From the NCBI GenBank assembly GCA_026705605.1, contig JAPPAK010000001.1, forward strand, positions 860,164 through 924,163: a stretch of DNA of 64,000 nucleotides, read 5' to 3'. Positions 44,048 to 53,370 of the stretch are shown here, piece after piece; the stretch's first letter is position 1; each line of letters begins with the position of its first letter. Position numbers and translations under genes: made by a program. The DNA comes from Chloroflexota bacterium. GTDB taxonomy: Bacteria > Chloroflexota > Dehalococcoidia > Tepidiformales > Tepidiformaceae. The notes under the pieces are model-generated. The model saw nothing but the letters and a program-made list of their open reading frames with translations. It had not been told where the DNA came from and made no database searches.

Positions 44048-44223
44048 CGGGTACCTCCCGGACGCCGCCCTGCAGGCGTCCCCCATGGGTCCGGGCGGGG
44101 GCGTGGCAGGGGCGCTCGGAACTTGCGGCCCACGCTAGCGATCGGCCAGAGGCGGGTCAATACGCCCGAGAACAATGCGCAAGACATCGCACGCTTCGGC
44201 CCGACGCCATCTACCCTAGATGC

Positions 44224-45639
44224 ATGCTCGGAGGCGTCATCCGCAGGTTCGATCCGCGCGAGCGCCTCCCCCGGCGGCCGCTCACGAACTTCGTTCGGCC
44301 CGTGCAGGAGTTCGTTCAGACGGAGAGCGCGGGAGCCGTTCTCCTCATGGTCGCCGCCGTCGTGGCGCTGGTTTGGGCGAACTCACCCTGGCGTGAGTCG
44401 TACGAGGAGCTGCTTGCGGTCCAACTCGGCGTTGACCTTGCCTTCTGGGCTGTCGAAGGGAGCCTCCACTTCTGGGTGAACGAAGTGGGGATGGTCCTCT
44501 TCTTCTTCCTGATCGGCCTCGAGGTCAAACGCGAGATCACGATCGGCGAGCTCTCCGACCCGCGGGTGATGGCGGCGCCCGTCGTCGGGGCCATCGGCGG
44601 GATGCTGCTGCCGCTCGGCATCTTCCTGCTCGTCACCCAGGGCGCCTCGGCTGACGCCCGTGAAGGCTGGGCCATCCCCATGGCTACCGATGTCGCCTTC
44701 GCCCTCGGCATCGCCACCCTTTTCGCGAGGCGCGTCCCCCTGGGTCTGCGGGCGATGCTCCTCACCTTCGTCATCGTCGATGACATCGGGACCGTCGTGG
44801 TCGTTGCCTTTTTCTATTCCGGCGATGTCCAGGTCGACCAGCTCCTGCTGACGGCCGGGCTGGTCGCGCTCATGCTCCTCGTGTACCGCCTCGGCCTCCG
44901 CCAGATGTTCATCTTCGCCGGCATGGGAGTCGTCGCATGGGCGGCCATCCACGACTCCGGTGTGCACCCCACAACGCTGGGCGCGGTCCTCGGCTTCCTC
45001 ACGCCCTGGCGGCCGCCCATGCCCCTCGATGGCTTCGTGCGCACCGCCCGACAGCTCCTTGAACGCTTCCGTGCCGGGGACGAGGACCCGGAGACGCCCC
45101 TTGGTCACGACCAGGTGGTCGACTCCCTCCTCAGCCTCAGCGACCTGAGCAGCAACGCCGTGCCCCACGTCGACCGTCTCGAGCACCACCTGCATCCGTG
45201 GGTGGCCTACCTGGTCGTGCCCGCTTTCGCGCTCGCCAACGCCGGTGTCCACCTGGACCCGGCCGGTCTCGCCGATGCCTTCGCGAGCACTGTCACCTGG
45301 GGCGTCATCGTCGGCCTCGTGGTGGGGAAGCCTGTCGGCCTCGTGGCAGCCACCTGGATTGCGGTCGTCCTGGGCGCCCAGCGTCCGGCGGGGGTGACGT
45401 GGCGGGGAGTGTGGGCGATCGGCCTCGTCGCCGGCATCGGCTTCACCGTCGCCCTCTTCGTGGGCGACCTGGCCTACGCCGACCCTGACCTCCTCCGCTT
45501 CAGCAAGATCGGCATCATTGCCGCCTTCGCCATCGCCGGCCCCCTCGCGTTCCTCGGGTTCCGCCTGCTGCCGAAGGTCGAGCAGGCCCGAGTCCCCGTC
45601 ACCACGGCGGGTGCTCCGAATGCCGTTGCCGCGCCCTAG
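44224..45639 (+). CDS. nhaA: Na+/H+ antiporter NhaA
   Basis: A 471-residue antiporter that expels Na+ in exchange for protons. GLEVKREITIGELSDPR, PMATDVAFALGIATLF and FVIVDDIGTVVVVAFFYS (the two adjacent Asp of the ion site) are diagnostic, with about eleven to twelve helices. The loop from about residue 265 to 325 is longer than in E. coli. A TACCCT box at 44212-44217 lies directly before the ATG and no ribosome binding site is seen, so the transcript may be leaderless. Confidence 0.95.
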   Translation: MLGGVIRRFDPRERLPRRPLTNFVRPVQEFVQTESAGAVLLMVAAVVALVWANSPWRESYEELLAVQLGVDLAFWAVEGSLHFWVNEVGMVLFFFLIGLEVKREITIGELSDPRVMAAPVVGAIGGMLLPLGIFLLVTQGASADAREGWAIPMATDVAFALGIATLFARRVPLGLRAMLLTFVIVDDIGTVVVVAFFYSGDVQVDQLLLTAGLVALMLLVYRLGLRQMFIFAGMGVVAWAAIHDSGVHPTTLGAVLGFLTPWRPPMPLDGFVRTARQLLERFRAGDEDPETPLGHDQVVDSLLSLSDLSSNAVPHVDRLEHHLHPWVAYLVVPAFALANAGVHLDPAGLADAFASTVTWGVIVGLVVGKPVGLVAATWIAVVLGAQRPAGVTWRGVWAIGLVAGIGFTVALFVGDLAYADPDLLRFSKIGIIAAFAIAGPLAFLGFRLLPKVEQARVPVTTAGAPNAVAAP

Positions 45640-45748
45640 GCGCATTTCGTGCTGAAGCGAGCGCGCATACGAAAGCCCATCCCGGGGCTCCTTGCCCCTC
45701 TCGAAAAGGAGTAGGCTGGTCGCGTAGTCGAAATCTGGAGGGGTAGAC

Positions 45749-46537
45749 ATGCGGTTCCTTCGACGTGGAGAGAGTGAGTCGAGCAGCGCCCAGGTAGCTG
45801 AGGACGCTTCCGAGACTTGTGAGTGCGTCCTCCTGGTCCCGCACTGGGATTCGCCCGAGAACATGGGCATCGAGGAAAAGGCCAGCAGTTACCGCTGCAA
45901 CACTTGCGGCGAGAGCTTTACCAGGGAGGAGGAGGAGATCCTGCGCGGCACCGAGGCGGACCGTATCCGTCGCGGCCTGCAGGAACGCCCCAACCTCCAC
46001 GCACGCTACCCCGTCACCTGGAACCTTGCCGACGGGCGCGAGGTGCAGCTCCACCGGCTGACCCGCTCGAACCGGGGCGCGTTTCTCCAGTTCGCCCGGG
46101 CGCTTCCTCATGACGACCTGCTCTTCCTGCGCGAGGACATCTCCAGCGGCGCGGTCGTTGATGGGCTAATCCGGAACGTGGAGGATGGCGTCGACTTCGC
46201 ACTGGTGGCCGAGTCCGGCGGCCGGGTTGTCGGGTACGGTTCCTTGCACGGCGAGCCCATGCGCTGGACTCGCAATGTGGGCGAAGTACGCGTGATCGTG
46301 GACAGCGACTACCGCGGAAGCGGCCTTGGTGGACGCCTTGTCCGCGACGTCATCGATGTCGCCCCGAACTTCGGCTCCCGCAAGATCACGGCCCAGATGA
46401 CGATCGATCAGGGCGGCGCCCGCGCCGCCTTTGAGCGACTCGGGTTCAAGGAGGAGGCCACCTTGCACGGCTGGGTAACCGACCGTCGCGGCCTCCCGCG
46501 TGACCTTCTCATCATGGCCCTCGATCTGTCCGGCTAG
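45749..46537 (+). CDS. GNAT acetyltransferase with N-terminal zinc-ribbon-like segment
   Basis: A 262-residue protein. The first 60 residues contain CEC, and YRCNTCGESF, a likely half or full zinc ribbon. The GNAT domain follows: VQLHRLTRSNRGAFLQFARALPHDDLLF, VRVIVDSDYRGSGLGGRLVRDVIDVA with the acetyl-CoA loop RGSGLGG, and a final AFERLGFKEEATLHGWV. The role of the N-terminal part is unknown; it could place the enzyme on a nucleic acid or protein partner. AGGGG precedes the ATG. Confidence 0.8.
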   Translation: MRFLRRGESESSSAQVAEDASETCECVLLVPHWDSPENMGIEEKASSYRCNTCGESFTREEEEILRGTEADRIRRGLQERPNLHARYPVTWNLADGREVQLHRLTRSNRGAFLQFARALPHDDLLFLREDISSGAVVDGLIRNVEDGVDFALVAESGGRVVGYGSLHGEPMRWTRNVGEVRVIVDSDYRGSGLGGRLVRDVIDVAPNFGSRKITAQMTIDQGGARAAFERLGFKEEATLHGWVTDRRGLPRDLLIMALDLSG

Positions 46538-46566
46538 ACCCGGGAACGGCTTCACTCCTACGAACG

Positions 46567-46592
46567 AACGGCCCGCCGATCGGCGGGCCGTT
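46567..46592. terminator. Perfect 26-bp palindrome between convergent genes
   Basis: AACGGCCCGCCGATCGGCGGGCCGTT reads the same on both strands and sits between the stops of the GNAT gene and the convergent LLM gene. It can form a 12-bp stem in either transcript. T-tracts are weak, so it may be an inefficient bidirectional terminator or an mRNA-end stabiliser. Confidence 0.6.
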
Positions 46593-46633
46593 CCTGTGGC
46601 GTAGATCTAGGAGTTGAGGCTGCCGGCCCTCGC

Positions 46634-47713
46634 TCAGCGCAGCGCGGGCATGACCTCTTCCTCGAACAACCGCACGGCGCGCTCAGACAGCTCTGGCGCG
46701 GACGAGGCCAGCGCCCCCTGCGCGGGCCCTGCGATGACAAAGCGCTCGATGCCAAGGTCGATCAACGCTCGCAGTCGCTCGATACAGTCCTTCGGCGGTC
46801 CGATGATCGTGAACCGGTCGATGAACTCGCCCGGCACCACCTTCGACTGCGGGGACCCCTCGCGGAAGTGCCCGTGCAACTCGTAGGCGTCGTGGATGCG
46901 CTCGTACACCTCGCGGTCTTCGTCCGAGACCGGCGCCACGACCTTCCCGTACATCGCCGTGAAGCGCGCCATTGAGGTGGCCACGCCGCTGAGCATGCGG
47001 CGTCCCGCCTCCCGATCGTCCGTCACCGCCACAGGCACCCATGCGCCCAGGCTGAGGGGACGCGTCACGCCCGCAGCCTCCCGCGCTGCCCGCACCACAC
47101 CCAGCGCCCAGGCGACTCGCTCCGGATTTGCGCCAACGGCTGTCGTCACGCGGTCCGCGTGGCGTGCGGCGATGCCGAGCACTCGCGGTCCCGTGCCGAC
47201 CAGGTCGAGCGGCACGGAGGGGGTGCCCTGCATGAACAACCCGAACTTCGCCTCCGTCGCCGTCTGCGCGAGCCCCAGGCGATCGACGGGTGGGAAGTGG
47301 CCGCCGCCGTCGAGATCGAGGTCGAATGGCTGGGGCTCGTCCTGCAGGTAGTTGCGCAGCCGGCTCACGTAGGCCTCGAAGAACTTGACCGGCGCCGGCG
47401 CCATCCCCAGGTAGGCCATCGCCGAGTCGCCCCGCCCCAGCCCGAGCACCGCGCGACCGCCGGACACCGCCTGCAACGTCCTCGCCGACCCCGCCGCGGC
47501 GGCCGGCGTGTGCGAGGCCGGCGTGGCTACCCATGTCGCCAGCTGCAGCGTGCTCGTCTCCGCCGCCGCCGTGGAGAGCGATACGTAGGGATCGGGCGCC
47601 ATCGTGGGCGCGTAGGGGGTGCCGAAGCCGTCCCACCCCTGCTCCTCCGCCCGTGCGGCGGCCTTCGCGATCACCGCCGGGAGCCCCAGCCCCGTTGTCC
47701 AGAATTCCACCAT
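46634..47713 (-). CDS. LLM-class F420-dependent oxidoreductase
   Basis: A 359-residue luciferase-superfamily protein. The pattern AARAEEQGWDGFGTPYAPTMAPDPYVSLS, TPAAAAGSARTLQAVSGGRAVLGLGRGDS and GIAARHADRVTTAVGANPERV is typical of F420-dependent 5,10-methylene-H4MPT-reductase-like enzymes. It lies 12 bases after the SnoaL-like pair and may act in the same pathway. Confidence 0.87.
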   Translation of the reverse strand: MVEFWTTGLGLPAVIAKAAARAEEQGWDGFGTPYAPTMAPDPYVSLSTAAAETSTLQLATWVATPASHTPAAAAGSARTLQAVSGGRAVLGLGRGDSAMAYLGMAPAPVKFFEAYVSRLRNYLQDEPQPFDLDLDGGGHFPPVDRLGLAQTATEAKFGLFMQGTPSVPLDLVGTGPRVLGIAARHADRVTTAVGANPERVAWALGVVRAAREAAGVTRPLSLGAWVPVAVTDDREAGRRMLSGVATSMARFTAMYGKVVAPVSDEDREVYERIHDAYELHGHFREGSPQSKVVPGEFIDRFTIIGPPKDCIERLRALIDLGIERFVIAGPAQGALASSAPELSERAVRLFEEEVMPALR

Positions 47714-47725
47714 TGCCCGGCCTCC

Positions 47726-48175
47726 CTACAGGTCCGTGCTGCCGGCGTACTCCCGGCGTGGCCAGAGGAAGTCGATTCGGGTCCGGTGGATCTTCCAGCC
47801 GTCCCCCGTCTTCCTGTAGGTCTCGTCGTAGATGCCGCACAGCATCAGCGGGTTCTCTTCCCCCACCGTCGAACGGATGTTGATCAGGTACCACCGCCCC
47901 CGCGCCGTCGTCCCGTCCACGAGGCGGATCCAGGGATTCATCACGTTGTGGAGGATGCCGTAGTCGGTGCGTCCGCCCGCTGCCGCGGCGGAGTACTCCC
48001 GGTGGATCTCCTCTTTCCCGACCCACTTCCCGTAGTTCTCCCCGAAGTCGCACACCGCGTCTTCCGTGAACAGGTCGACCAGCTCGTCGGTCCGGTTCCC
48101 GTCGTAGTAGTGCGCGTACAGGTAGCGGAGGTTCTTGATCTCCTCGATCTCGCAGAGCTCCTCGGGCGTCACCAC
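47726..48175 (-). CDS. SnoaL/NTF2-like protein (copy 2)
   Basis: A 149-residue NTF2-fold protein (SnoaL_4). It has EEIKNLRYLYAHYYDGNRTDELVDLFTEDAVCDFGENYGKW at the N terminus, with the catalytic-type His-Asp-Tyr region of aromatic dehydratase and cyclase relatives, and HRTRIDFLWPRREYAGS at the C terminus. It is a direct tandem duplicate of the next gene upstream, 11 bases away. Activity unknown; limonene epoxide hydrolase or ring-hydroxylating-subunit-like roles are possible. Confidence 0.87.
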   Translation of the reverse strand: MVTPEELCEIEEIKNLRYLYAHYYDGNRTDELVDLFTEDAVCDFGENYGKWVGKEEIHREYSAAAAGGRTDYGILHNVMNPWIRLVDGTTARGRWYLINIRSTVGEENPLMLCGIYDETYRKTGDGWKIHRTRIDFLWPRREYAGSTDL

Positions 48176-48186
48176 CGTCGAACCTC

Positions 48187-48642
48187 CTACAGGTTGGTGC
48201 TGGGCTGGTATTCCCGCCGCGGCCAGAGGAAGTCGATGCGCGTGCGCGCGATCTTCCAGCCGTCATCCGTCTTCCTGTAAGTCTCGTCGTAGATGCCGAA
48301 GAGGATGAGCGGGTTCTCCACCCCTTCCGTCGTGCGCAGGTCCAGCAGGTACCAGCGGCCGTGCGCCGTCGTCTCGTCGGCGAGCCGGATCCACGGGTTC
48401 ACGACCGCGTGCATGACCCCGTGCGGGTCGTCGCCCTCGCCTTCGATGAAGTTCTTGTAGTTGTTGTAGATCTGCTCCCGGCCGACCCAGTCGCCGCCGT
48501 ACTCCTCGCCGAACTCGCAGACCGCATCCTCGGTGAACAGGTTCGCGAGCTCCTCGACCCGCTGCCCGTCGTAGTAATGCGTGTAGAGGTAGCGAACCTC
48601 CTTGATCTCCTCGATTTCGCACAGTTCCTGGGGGGTGACCAT
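48187..48642 (-). CDS. SnoaL/NTF2-like protein (copy 1)
   Basis: A 151-residue paralogue of the downstream gene, sharing EEIKEVRYLYTHYYDGQRVEELANLFTEDAVCEFGEEYG, the VVNPWIRLADETTAHGRWYLL block and the FLWPRREY C terminus. Two copies could form a heterodimer, as NTF2-fold enzymes often do. It follows the PPOX gene by 13 bases. Confidence 0.87.
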   Translation of the reverse strand: MVTPQELCEIEEIKEVRYLYTHYYDGQRVEELANLFTEDAVCEFGEEYGGDWVGREQIYNNYKNFIEGEGDDPHGVMHAVVNPWIRLADETTAHGRWYLLDLRTTEGVENPLILFGIYDETYRKTDDGWKIARTRIDFLWPRREYQPSTNL

Positions 48643-48655
48643 TCGTGTTGCTCCT

Positions 48656-49093
48656 TTAGCCTGGCGGACCCCACGAGGTCCATTCGTCGATCGGTTTGTC
48701 GGGCGTAATCACCAGCAGGACGCGCTCGTTCCGCCGTAGTTCCTTCAGGAAGTCCTCGTCGTTCTGCTCGCGGTTGTGCTTCGCGCGGATGGCCTTGAAC
48801 TGCTCAAACACCGCCTCGTGGTCGTCGCGCAGCTCGACCGTGCCGTCGACCAGCACCGTACGGAACCCGGTCGCGTCGTCGATGGCCAGCTGCACCCGCG
48901 GGTCACGGCTGAAGTTCTCGTACTTCCGCCACGCCTTCGTCGTCGAGACGTAGAACCGCGAGCCGTCCCAGTGGAACCAGTTCGGCGTCATCTGTGGGCG
49001 CCCGTCCTTGCGAATGGCGCCCACCATCGCGTTGCGGGGCTCCGCCAGGAACGCCTCGATCTGTTCGCGCCTCATACCGCGGGGGCGGGTCAT
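48656..49093 (-). CDS. PPOX-class (possibly F420-dependent) flavin-type protein
   Basis: A 145-residue split-barrel protein. NAMVGAIRKDGRPQMTPNWFHWDGSRFYVSTTKAWRKYENFSRDPRVQLAIDD matches the pyridoxamine-5'-phosphate-oxidase-like family TIGR03618-type. F420 or FMN binding is usual. Genes of this family often accompany LLM enzymes, as here. Confidence 0.88.
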   Translation of the reverse strand: MTRPRGMRREQIEAFLAEPRNAMVGAIRKDGRPQMTPNWFHWDGSRFYVSTTKAWRKYENFSRDPRVQLAIDDATGFRTVLVDGTVELRDDHEAVFEQFKAIRAKHNREQNDEDFLKELRRNERVLLVITPDKPIDEWTSWGPPG

Positions 49094-49118
49094 ACGCGGA
49101 CCCCGATGCGGGCGGCGG

Positions 49119-49505
49119 TCACCGCGCGCTCGCCTTGGGCCCGTCCCAGTACTTGATCAGTTCGTACCAGCCGGAGCCGTTGACCGCGATGGGGATGCCG
49201 CCCAGCTTCTCGCCGGTCTCCCGGTGGTGCTTGCGTCCTTCCCAGGCGTCGGGGTCGCGCTGCCACGCGTTCAGCGTCGTCTCGGCTTCGTCGTAGCTGT
49301 CCGCCTCCACCTCGTAGAGGGAGAGGTAGCCGGAGACGGTCTCGCCGTTCCCGTGCGGACCGCTCAGCTTGAACACGCTCCCCCGGATGAAGTTCGGGCA
49401 CTTGGCTGTGTCCTCGATGTGCTGGTCGACGAACCACTCGTCGAACGCTTCCTGGGCGTCGGGGCCTGTGGGCTCGCAGAGCCCGATGAGCACGAATTTC
49501 GGCAT
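49119..49505 (-). CDS. Dimeric alpha/beta-barrel (EthD-like) protein, unknown function
   Basis: A 128-residue protein. It opens MPKFVLIGLCEPTGPDAQEAFDEWFVDQHIEDTAKCPNFIRGSVFKL, the ferredoxin-like pattern of EthD and DABB proteins, with the conserved WxxxQHxxD-like segment. EthD-like proteins assist P450-dependent ether degradation or act as monooxygenases; no exact family is recognised. It heads the leftward PPOX-SnoaL-LLM group. Confidence 0.65.
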   Translation of the reverse strand: MPKFVLIGLCEPTGPDAQEAFDEWFVDQHIEDTAKCPNFIRGSVFKLSGPHGNGETVSGYLSLYEVEADSYDEAETTLNAWQRDPDAWEGRKHHRETGEKLGGIPIAVNGSGWYELIKYWDGPKASAR

Positions 49506-49573
49506 GGTCTGGTTCCTCCTGCCAGTTGCGCGAAGGGTAGCACCGGTGCGCCCGTGTGATCTTGGCTGCTGCC

Positions 49574-50542
49574 TCAGGTTCCCCGTTGCCGCGGATCCAG
49601 GACGTCGCGCATCGCGTCGCCGAGCAGGTTGAACGCCGCGACGGTGAAGGTGATGGCGCCGCCCCCAACGATGCTCATCACCGGCTGCGAGTCGAACGTC
49701 AGGCGTCCCTGCGCCACCATCTTCCCCCAGCTGGGACCGGGCGCTCCGAGGTTCAGGAACGAGAGCCCCGCCTCCGCGAGGATTGCCGTGCCGATGGAGA
49801 TGGAGAAGATGACGATGATCGGGGCGGTGATGTTGGGCAGCAGATGGCGCACCCCGATCCGCATGTGACTCGCACCCACTACCCTGGCTGCCTCCACGTA
49901 CACCTCGTTGCGCGTCGCGAGAGCTGCCGATCGCACGACCCTCGCCGCGCCGAACGAACCCAATATCGATAAGGCGAGGATCACGCGGAGCAGCGTCACC
50001 TCCCCGATCTGGATGAGCAGGAGCAGGAAGATTAGCCCCGGGATTGCGATCATCGCGTCTACGAGCCGCTGCAGAACAAGGTCGATGAGGCCGCCGAAGT
50101 ATCCGGAGGCGATGCCGATGATGGAGCCGATGATCGTCGCCAGGGCGGCCGAGGCGAAGCCGAAGTAGAGCGCCCGCCTTGCCCCCACCAGCAGCCGCGT
50201 CAGCAGGTCACGGCCCTTGTCGTCGGTCCCAAGGGGATGTGCCCAGCTGGGGTTCGAGAGCCGTAGCAGCGTCGTCGGGCTGATCTTTTCCGGGTCTGTG
50301 CTCCCCCGTTCGTAGTTCGGGTTCGCCTCGCTGAACGTCTCGTCCTTGTCGTAGGGCGTGATGTGAGGCCCTGCCGCCCCCAGGACGAGAAAGACGAGCG
50401 CCATCCCCAGGCCGAGGGCGCCGACCTTCTTCTGCCGGACGAACCGCCCGAGGGCTGTCATCGCACGTGCTGTGGGGGACCGCTCCTCCTCGAGGGCGGT
50501 CACTGCCAGTTCCTGGTCCCCGAAGCCCGCGCCCGCTGTCAT
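49574..50542 (-). CDS. Oligopeptide-type ABC permease, DppC/OppC-like (locus B)
   Basis: A 322-residue permease. It has the DppC landmarks HPLGTDDKGRDLLTR in the first periplasmic loop, the EAA loop VYVEAARVVGASHMRIGVRHLLPN and LSFLNLGAPGPSWGKMV. The start overlaps the DppB-like gene stop by four bases. Paralogue of the locus A permease at 40.1 kb. Confidence 0.92.
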   Translation of the reverse strand: MTAGAGFGDQELAVTALEEERSPTARAMTALGRFVRQKKVGALGLGMALVFLVLGAAGPHITPYDKDETFSEANPNYERGSTDPEKISPTTLLRLSNPSWAHPLGTDDKGRDLLTRLLVGARRALYFGFASAALATIIGSIIGIASGYFGGLIDLVLQRLVDAMIAIPGLIFLLLLIQIGEVTLLRVILALSILGSFGAARVVRSAALATRNEVYVEAARVVGASHMRIGVRHLLPNITAPIIVIFSISIGTAILAEAGLSFLNLGAPGPSWGKMVAQGRLTFDSQPVMSIVGGGAITFTVAAFNLLGDAMRDVLDPRQRGT

Positions 50543-51519
50543 TCGCTGGCCGCTCCCACCGTCACCCTTGGATCGATGAGGAAGTAGCTCAGGTCGACGA
50601 GGAGGTTGATCATCACCACTCCCACCACGAGCAGGAGAGCCATGGACTGCGCTACCGGCACGTCCCGGATAAGGAGCGCTTCAAGCAGCAGCCTTCCCAT
50701 GCCGGGGATGTTGAACATCGTCTCGAGGATGACGTTGCCACCGACGAGCGCGGCCAGCGAGATCCCGAAAATGGTGACGATGGGGATAAGCGCGTTCCGC
50801 AGCACATGGCGGGTGATGACGGCGCCGCTTCGCAGGCCCTTCGCCCTCGCCGTCCGTACGTAGTCCTGCCGCAACACGTCGAGGAGTTGCGATCGCAGGA
50901 AGCGCATCAGGATAGCCCCGAACGCCAGCCCGGCCGCCAGCGCGGGGATGATCATGAGCTGGAAGCTCCCCCAGGGATCCTCCCAGATGCCCGGATGCGC
51001 AATCACGTTCAACTCCAGGATGTCGTACTGGAGTGACCACCCGGAGCCGAGCGTGGCAATCCAGAACGGCGGCGCCGCCAGGAAGAACACCGCGAAGAGG
51101 CGCAGGCCGCCATCAAGCCAGGAGTCCTGTCGAAGGGCCGAGATGATGCCCACGGGGAACGCCAGAATGAGGGCGATGACCACTGACATCAGCCCCAGCT
51201 GGAGGGTGTACGGGAGTGCGGCGCGAACCGAGGTCAGGGCGGAGTCGCCCGTCCGGAACGACGTTCCGAAGTCCCCCGTGAAGAGATCGCCGAGGAACTT
51301 CCCGTACTGGATGGGGATGGGATCGTGAAGCCCGAGGCGTTCACGGGCGAGGCGGAGCGCCTCGTCGGGATCGCCGCCCCGACCCGCGAAGAACTGGTCC
51401 GAAACTTGCTGTGCGGCGAAATCGCCCGGCAGGATGCGAAGGGTAATGAAGATGAAGGTCATCACGATCAGGATGACCACGAGATTGAGGAGCAGGCGTC
51501 TCGCGATGTACTGGGTCAC
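50539..51519 (-). CDS. Oligopeptide-type ABC permease, DppB/OppB-like (locus B)
   Basis: A 326-residue permease starting MTQYIARRLLLNLVVILIVMTFIFITLRILPGDFA. The EAA loop reads YVRTARAKGLRSGAVITRHVLRNALIPIVTIFG. Paralogue of the locus A permease at 41.0 kb. It lies 73 bases downstream of the amidohydrolase on the same strand. Confidence 0.92.
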   Translation of the reverse strand: MTQYIARRLLLNLVVILIVMTFIFITLRILPGDFAAQQVSDQFFAGRGGDPDEALRLARERLGLHDPIPIQYGKFLGDLFTGDFGTSFRTGDSALTSVRAALPYTLQLGLMSVVIALILAFPVGIISALRQDSWLDGGLRLFAVFFLAAPPFWIATLGSGWSLQYDILELNVIAHPGIWEDPWGSFQLMIIPALAAGLAFGAILMRFLRSQLLDVLRQDYVRTARAKGLRSGAVITRHVLRNALIPIVTIFGISLAALVGGNVILETMFNIPGMGRLLLEALLIRDVPVAQSMALLLVVGVVMINLLVDLSYFLIDPRVTVGAASE

Positions 51520-51592
51520 GGACCACCCTCGACCGAGGTCTCGGCGCCGTGGCTCGGCCGTGAGGCCACGGCGCTAGCGGCGATTCGGATGG

Positions 51593-53329
51593 CTACCCCG
51601 AGCCGTAACGAAGCAGGCGGCCGGGGGTTGCCCCGGTCGTCTCCCCGTCCTCCGAGGTCACCTCGCCATTCACGAGAATCCAGCGATAGCCCTCGGCCCG
51701 GCGCACGCGGCGCCACTGGCCCGCGGGAAGGTCGTATACCTTCTCCATCGGCCCGCTGCCAAGGTTCTCCAGGTCGTAGACGACGATGTCCGCTGGTGAG
51801 CCTTCCTTGATCCAGCCTCGGTCCTTGAAGCCCGCGGCCATCGCCGGGTAGGCGCTCAGCCGCCAGTGGGCCTGCTCCAGGTCCATGATCTCGTGGTCGC
51901 GCACCAGCTCCGACAGCATCTCTGTCGGGTACACGCCCATCGCCAGGAACTTCGTGTGCGCTCCACCGTCCGAGACCCCCGGAATCGCGAACGGCGAGTT
52001 CGCGACCTCGCTCATCGACTGGACGTCGGTCTCCTCCGGCGGCGTGACCCACGTCGTCTGGAGCTTGTCTGCCACGCCGAGATCGAGGAACGCGTCGATC
52101 ACGTGCTTGCCGCTCTGGTCCGCTATCTCCTGGACCGTGAGGCCCTCGAAGTGCTTCAGTGAGGGGTCTTCGACCTCCTGCACGGTAAGCACCTCCAGTC
52201 CGCGCCCGACATGGCCGGCAACCTCCGCCTCTTCGTCCCGTCCCGGTGCGCTCGGGCCCTTCCCCTCGTCGTGCTCGGCGCGAAGGGCGGGGCGGCGATC
52301 TGGATCGCCCATCTTCGCCATCCGCTCCTCCACCGTGCCGAGGGTCATCTCCCGCCACAGCTCGTACGTGTCGAACATGTTCCAGTGTTCGAGCGTGAAC
52401 TCGTAGCCGATCTTCACGGTCACTGCCTGCCCGAAGATGCGGTTGCCGCGCGCGTTCGCCTCGTTCAGCCACGCGATCGTCTTGTGGTGGCCCTCCATCT
52501 TGTTGCCGTGCTGGTCCTGCGCCATGGCCAGGATCAGGTTGTAGATCACCGGCCGCCCACTCGCCTCGGCGAGCTGCTCGTTCAACTCCATGCTTCCGCC
52601 CGTCAGCTGGATGAAACCCGCCCGGCACTTCCCGAGCACCTCCGCGAACGACACCAGCGTCTCGGGCGCCATCGTGTCCGTGATCATCGGCGTGCCGTCG
52701 TAGTCACGCTGACCGCTTTCCGGCCCAAGCACCTGGGCCGAGAAGCCGCATCCGCCCGCCTTGATCGCTTCCTCCAGGATGCGCGACATCTCCGCCATCT
52801 CCGCATCGTTGGGAAGGCGGCTCTTCGCGGCTTCGAGCCCCATCACGTACATCATCAGGGGGCTCAGGCCCACGTAGCTGAGCAGGTTCACGCCCTTCGG
52901 CGTGCGATCGAGGCTGTCGAGGAACTCGGGATACGTCTCCCAGTCCCAGGGCATCCCCGCCTGCATAGACTCCAGGGGGATGGCCTCGTTCCGCGCCAGC
53001 GAGAGCATCGCCCGCTCGCGGTCGTCCGGCTTCACGGGTGCGAATCCGAACCCGCAGTTCCCGATGACGACCGACGTGACCCCGTGCCAGCCCGAGATCG
53101 AGCAGTACGGGTCCCAGTAGACCTGCCCGTCGTAGTGCGTGTGCAGATCGACAAACCCGGGAGCCACGATCAGCCCCTCGGCATCGAGCACCTGGTCGCC
53201 GTCGGATGCCCTCAGCTTCCCGATGTAGGCGATGCGGCCGTCGGCGATGCCGATGTCGGCTACATGCCGCGGTGTCCGCAGCCCGTCGATGACCGTTCCG
53301 CCCTTGATGACGGTGTCGAACTCAGCCAT
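51593..53329 (-). CDS. Amidohydrolase, N-acyl-D-amino-acid deacylase-like (locus B)
   Basis: A 578-residue paralogue of the locus A enzyme, sharing GFVDLHTHYDGQVYWDPYCSISGWHGVTSVVIGNCGFGFAP and GVSDGGAHTKFLAMGVYPTE. A charged segment of about 25 residues (around residues 375-400, rich in Glu, Gly and Pro) differs from the locus A enzyme and may be a substrate-loop variation. It is transcribed with the binding protein upstream and the permeases downstream. Confidence 0.9.
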   Translation of the reverse strand: MAEFDTVIKGGTVIDGLRTPRHVADIGIADGRIAYIGKLRASDGDQVLDAEGLIVAPGFVDLHTHYDGQVYWDPYCSISGWHGVTSVVIGNCGFGFAPVKPDDRERAMLSLARNEAIPLESMQAGMPWDWETYPEFLDSLDRTPKGVNLLSYVGLSPLMMYVMGLEAAKSRLPNDAEMAEMSRILEEAIKAGGCGFSAQVLGPESGQRDYDGTPMITDTMAPETLVSFAEVLGKCRAGFIQLTGGSMELNEQLAEASGRPVIYNLILAMAQDQHGNKMEGHHKTIAWLNEANARGNRIFGQAVTVKIGYEFTLEHWNMFDTYELWREMTLGTVEERMAKMGDPDRRPALRAEHDEGKGPSAPGRDEEAEVAGHVGRGLEVLTVQEVEDPSLKHFEGLTVQEIADQSGKHVIDAFLDLGVADKLQTTWVTPPEETDVQSMSEVANSPFAIPGVSDGGAHTKFLAMGVYPTEMLSELVRDHEIMDLEQAHWRLSAYPAMAAGFKDRGWIKEGSPADIVVYDLENLGSGPMEKVYDLPAGQWRRVRRAEGYRWILVNGEVTSEDGETTGATPGRLLRYGSG

Positions 53330-53370
53330 GACCCAACCTCCGCTGGCCTCCTTGATGACGCAAGCCCACT

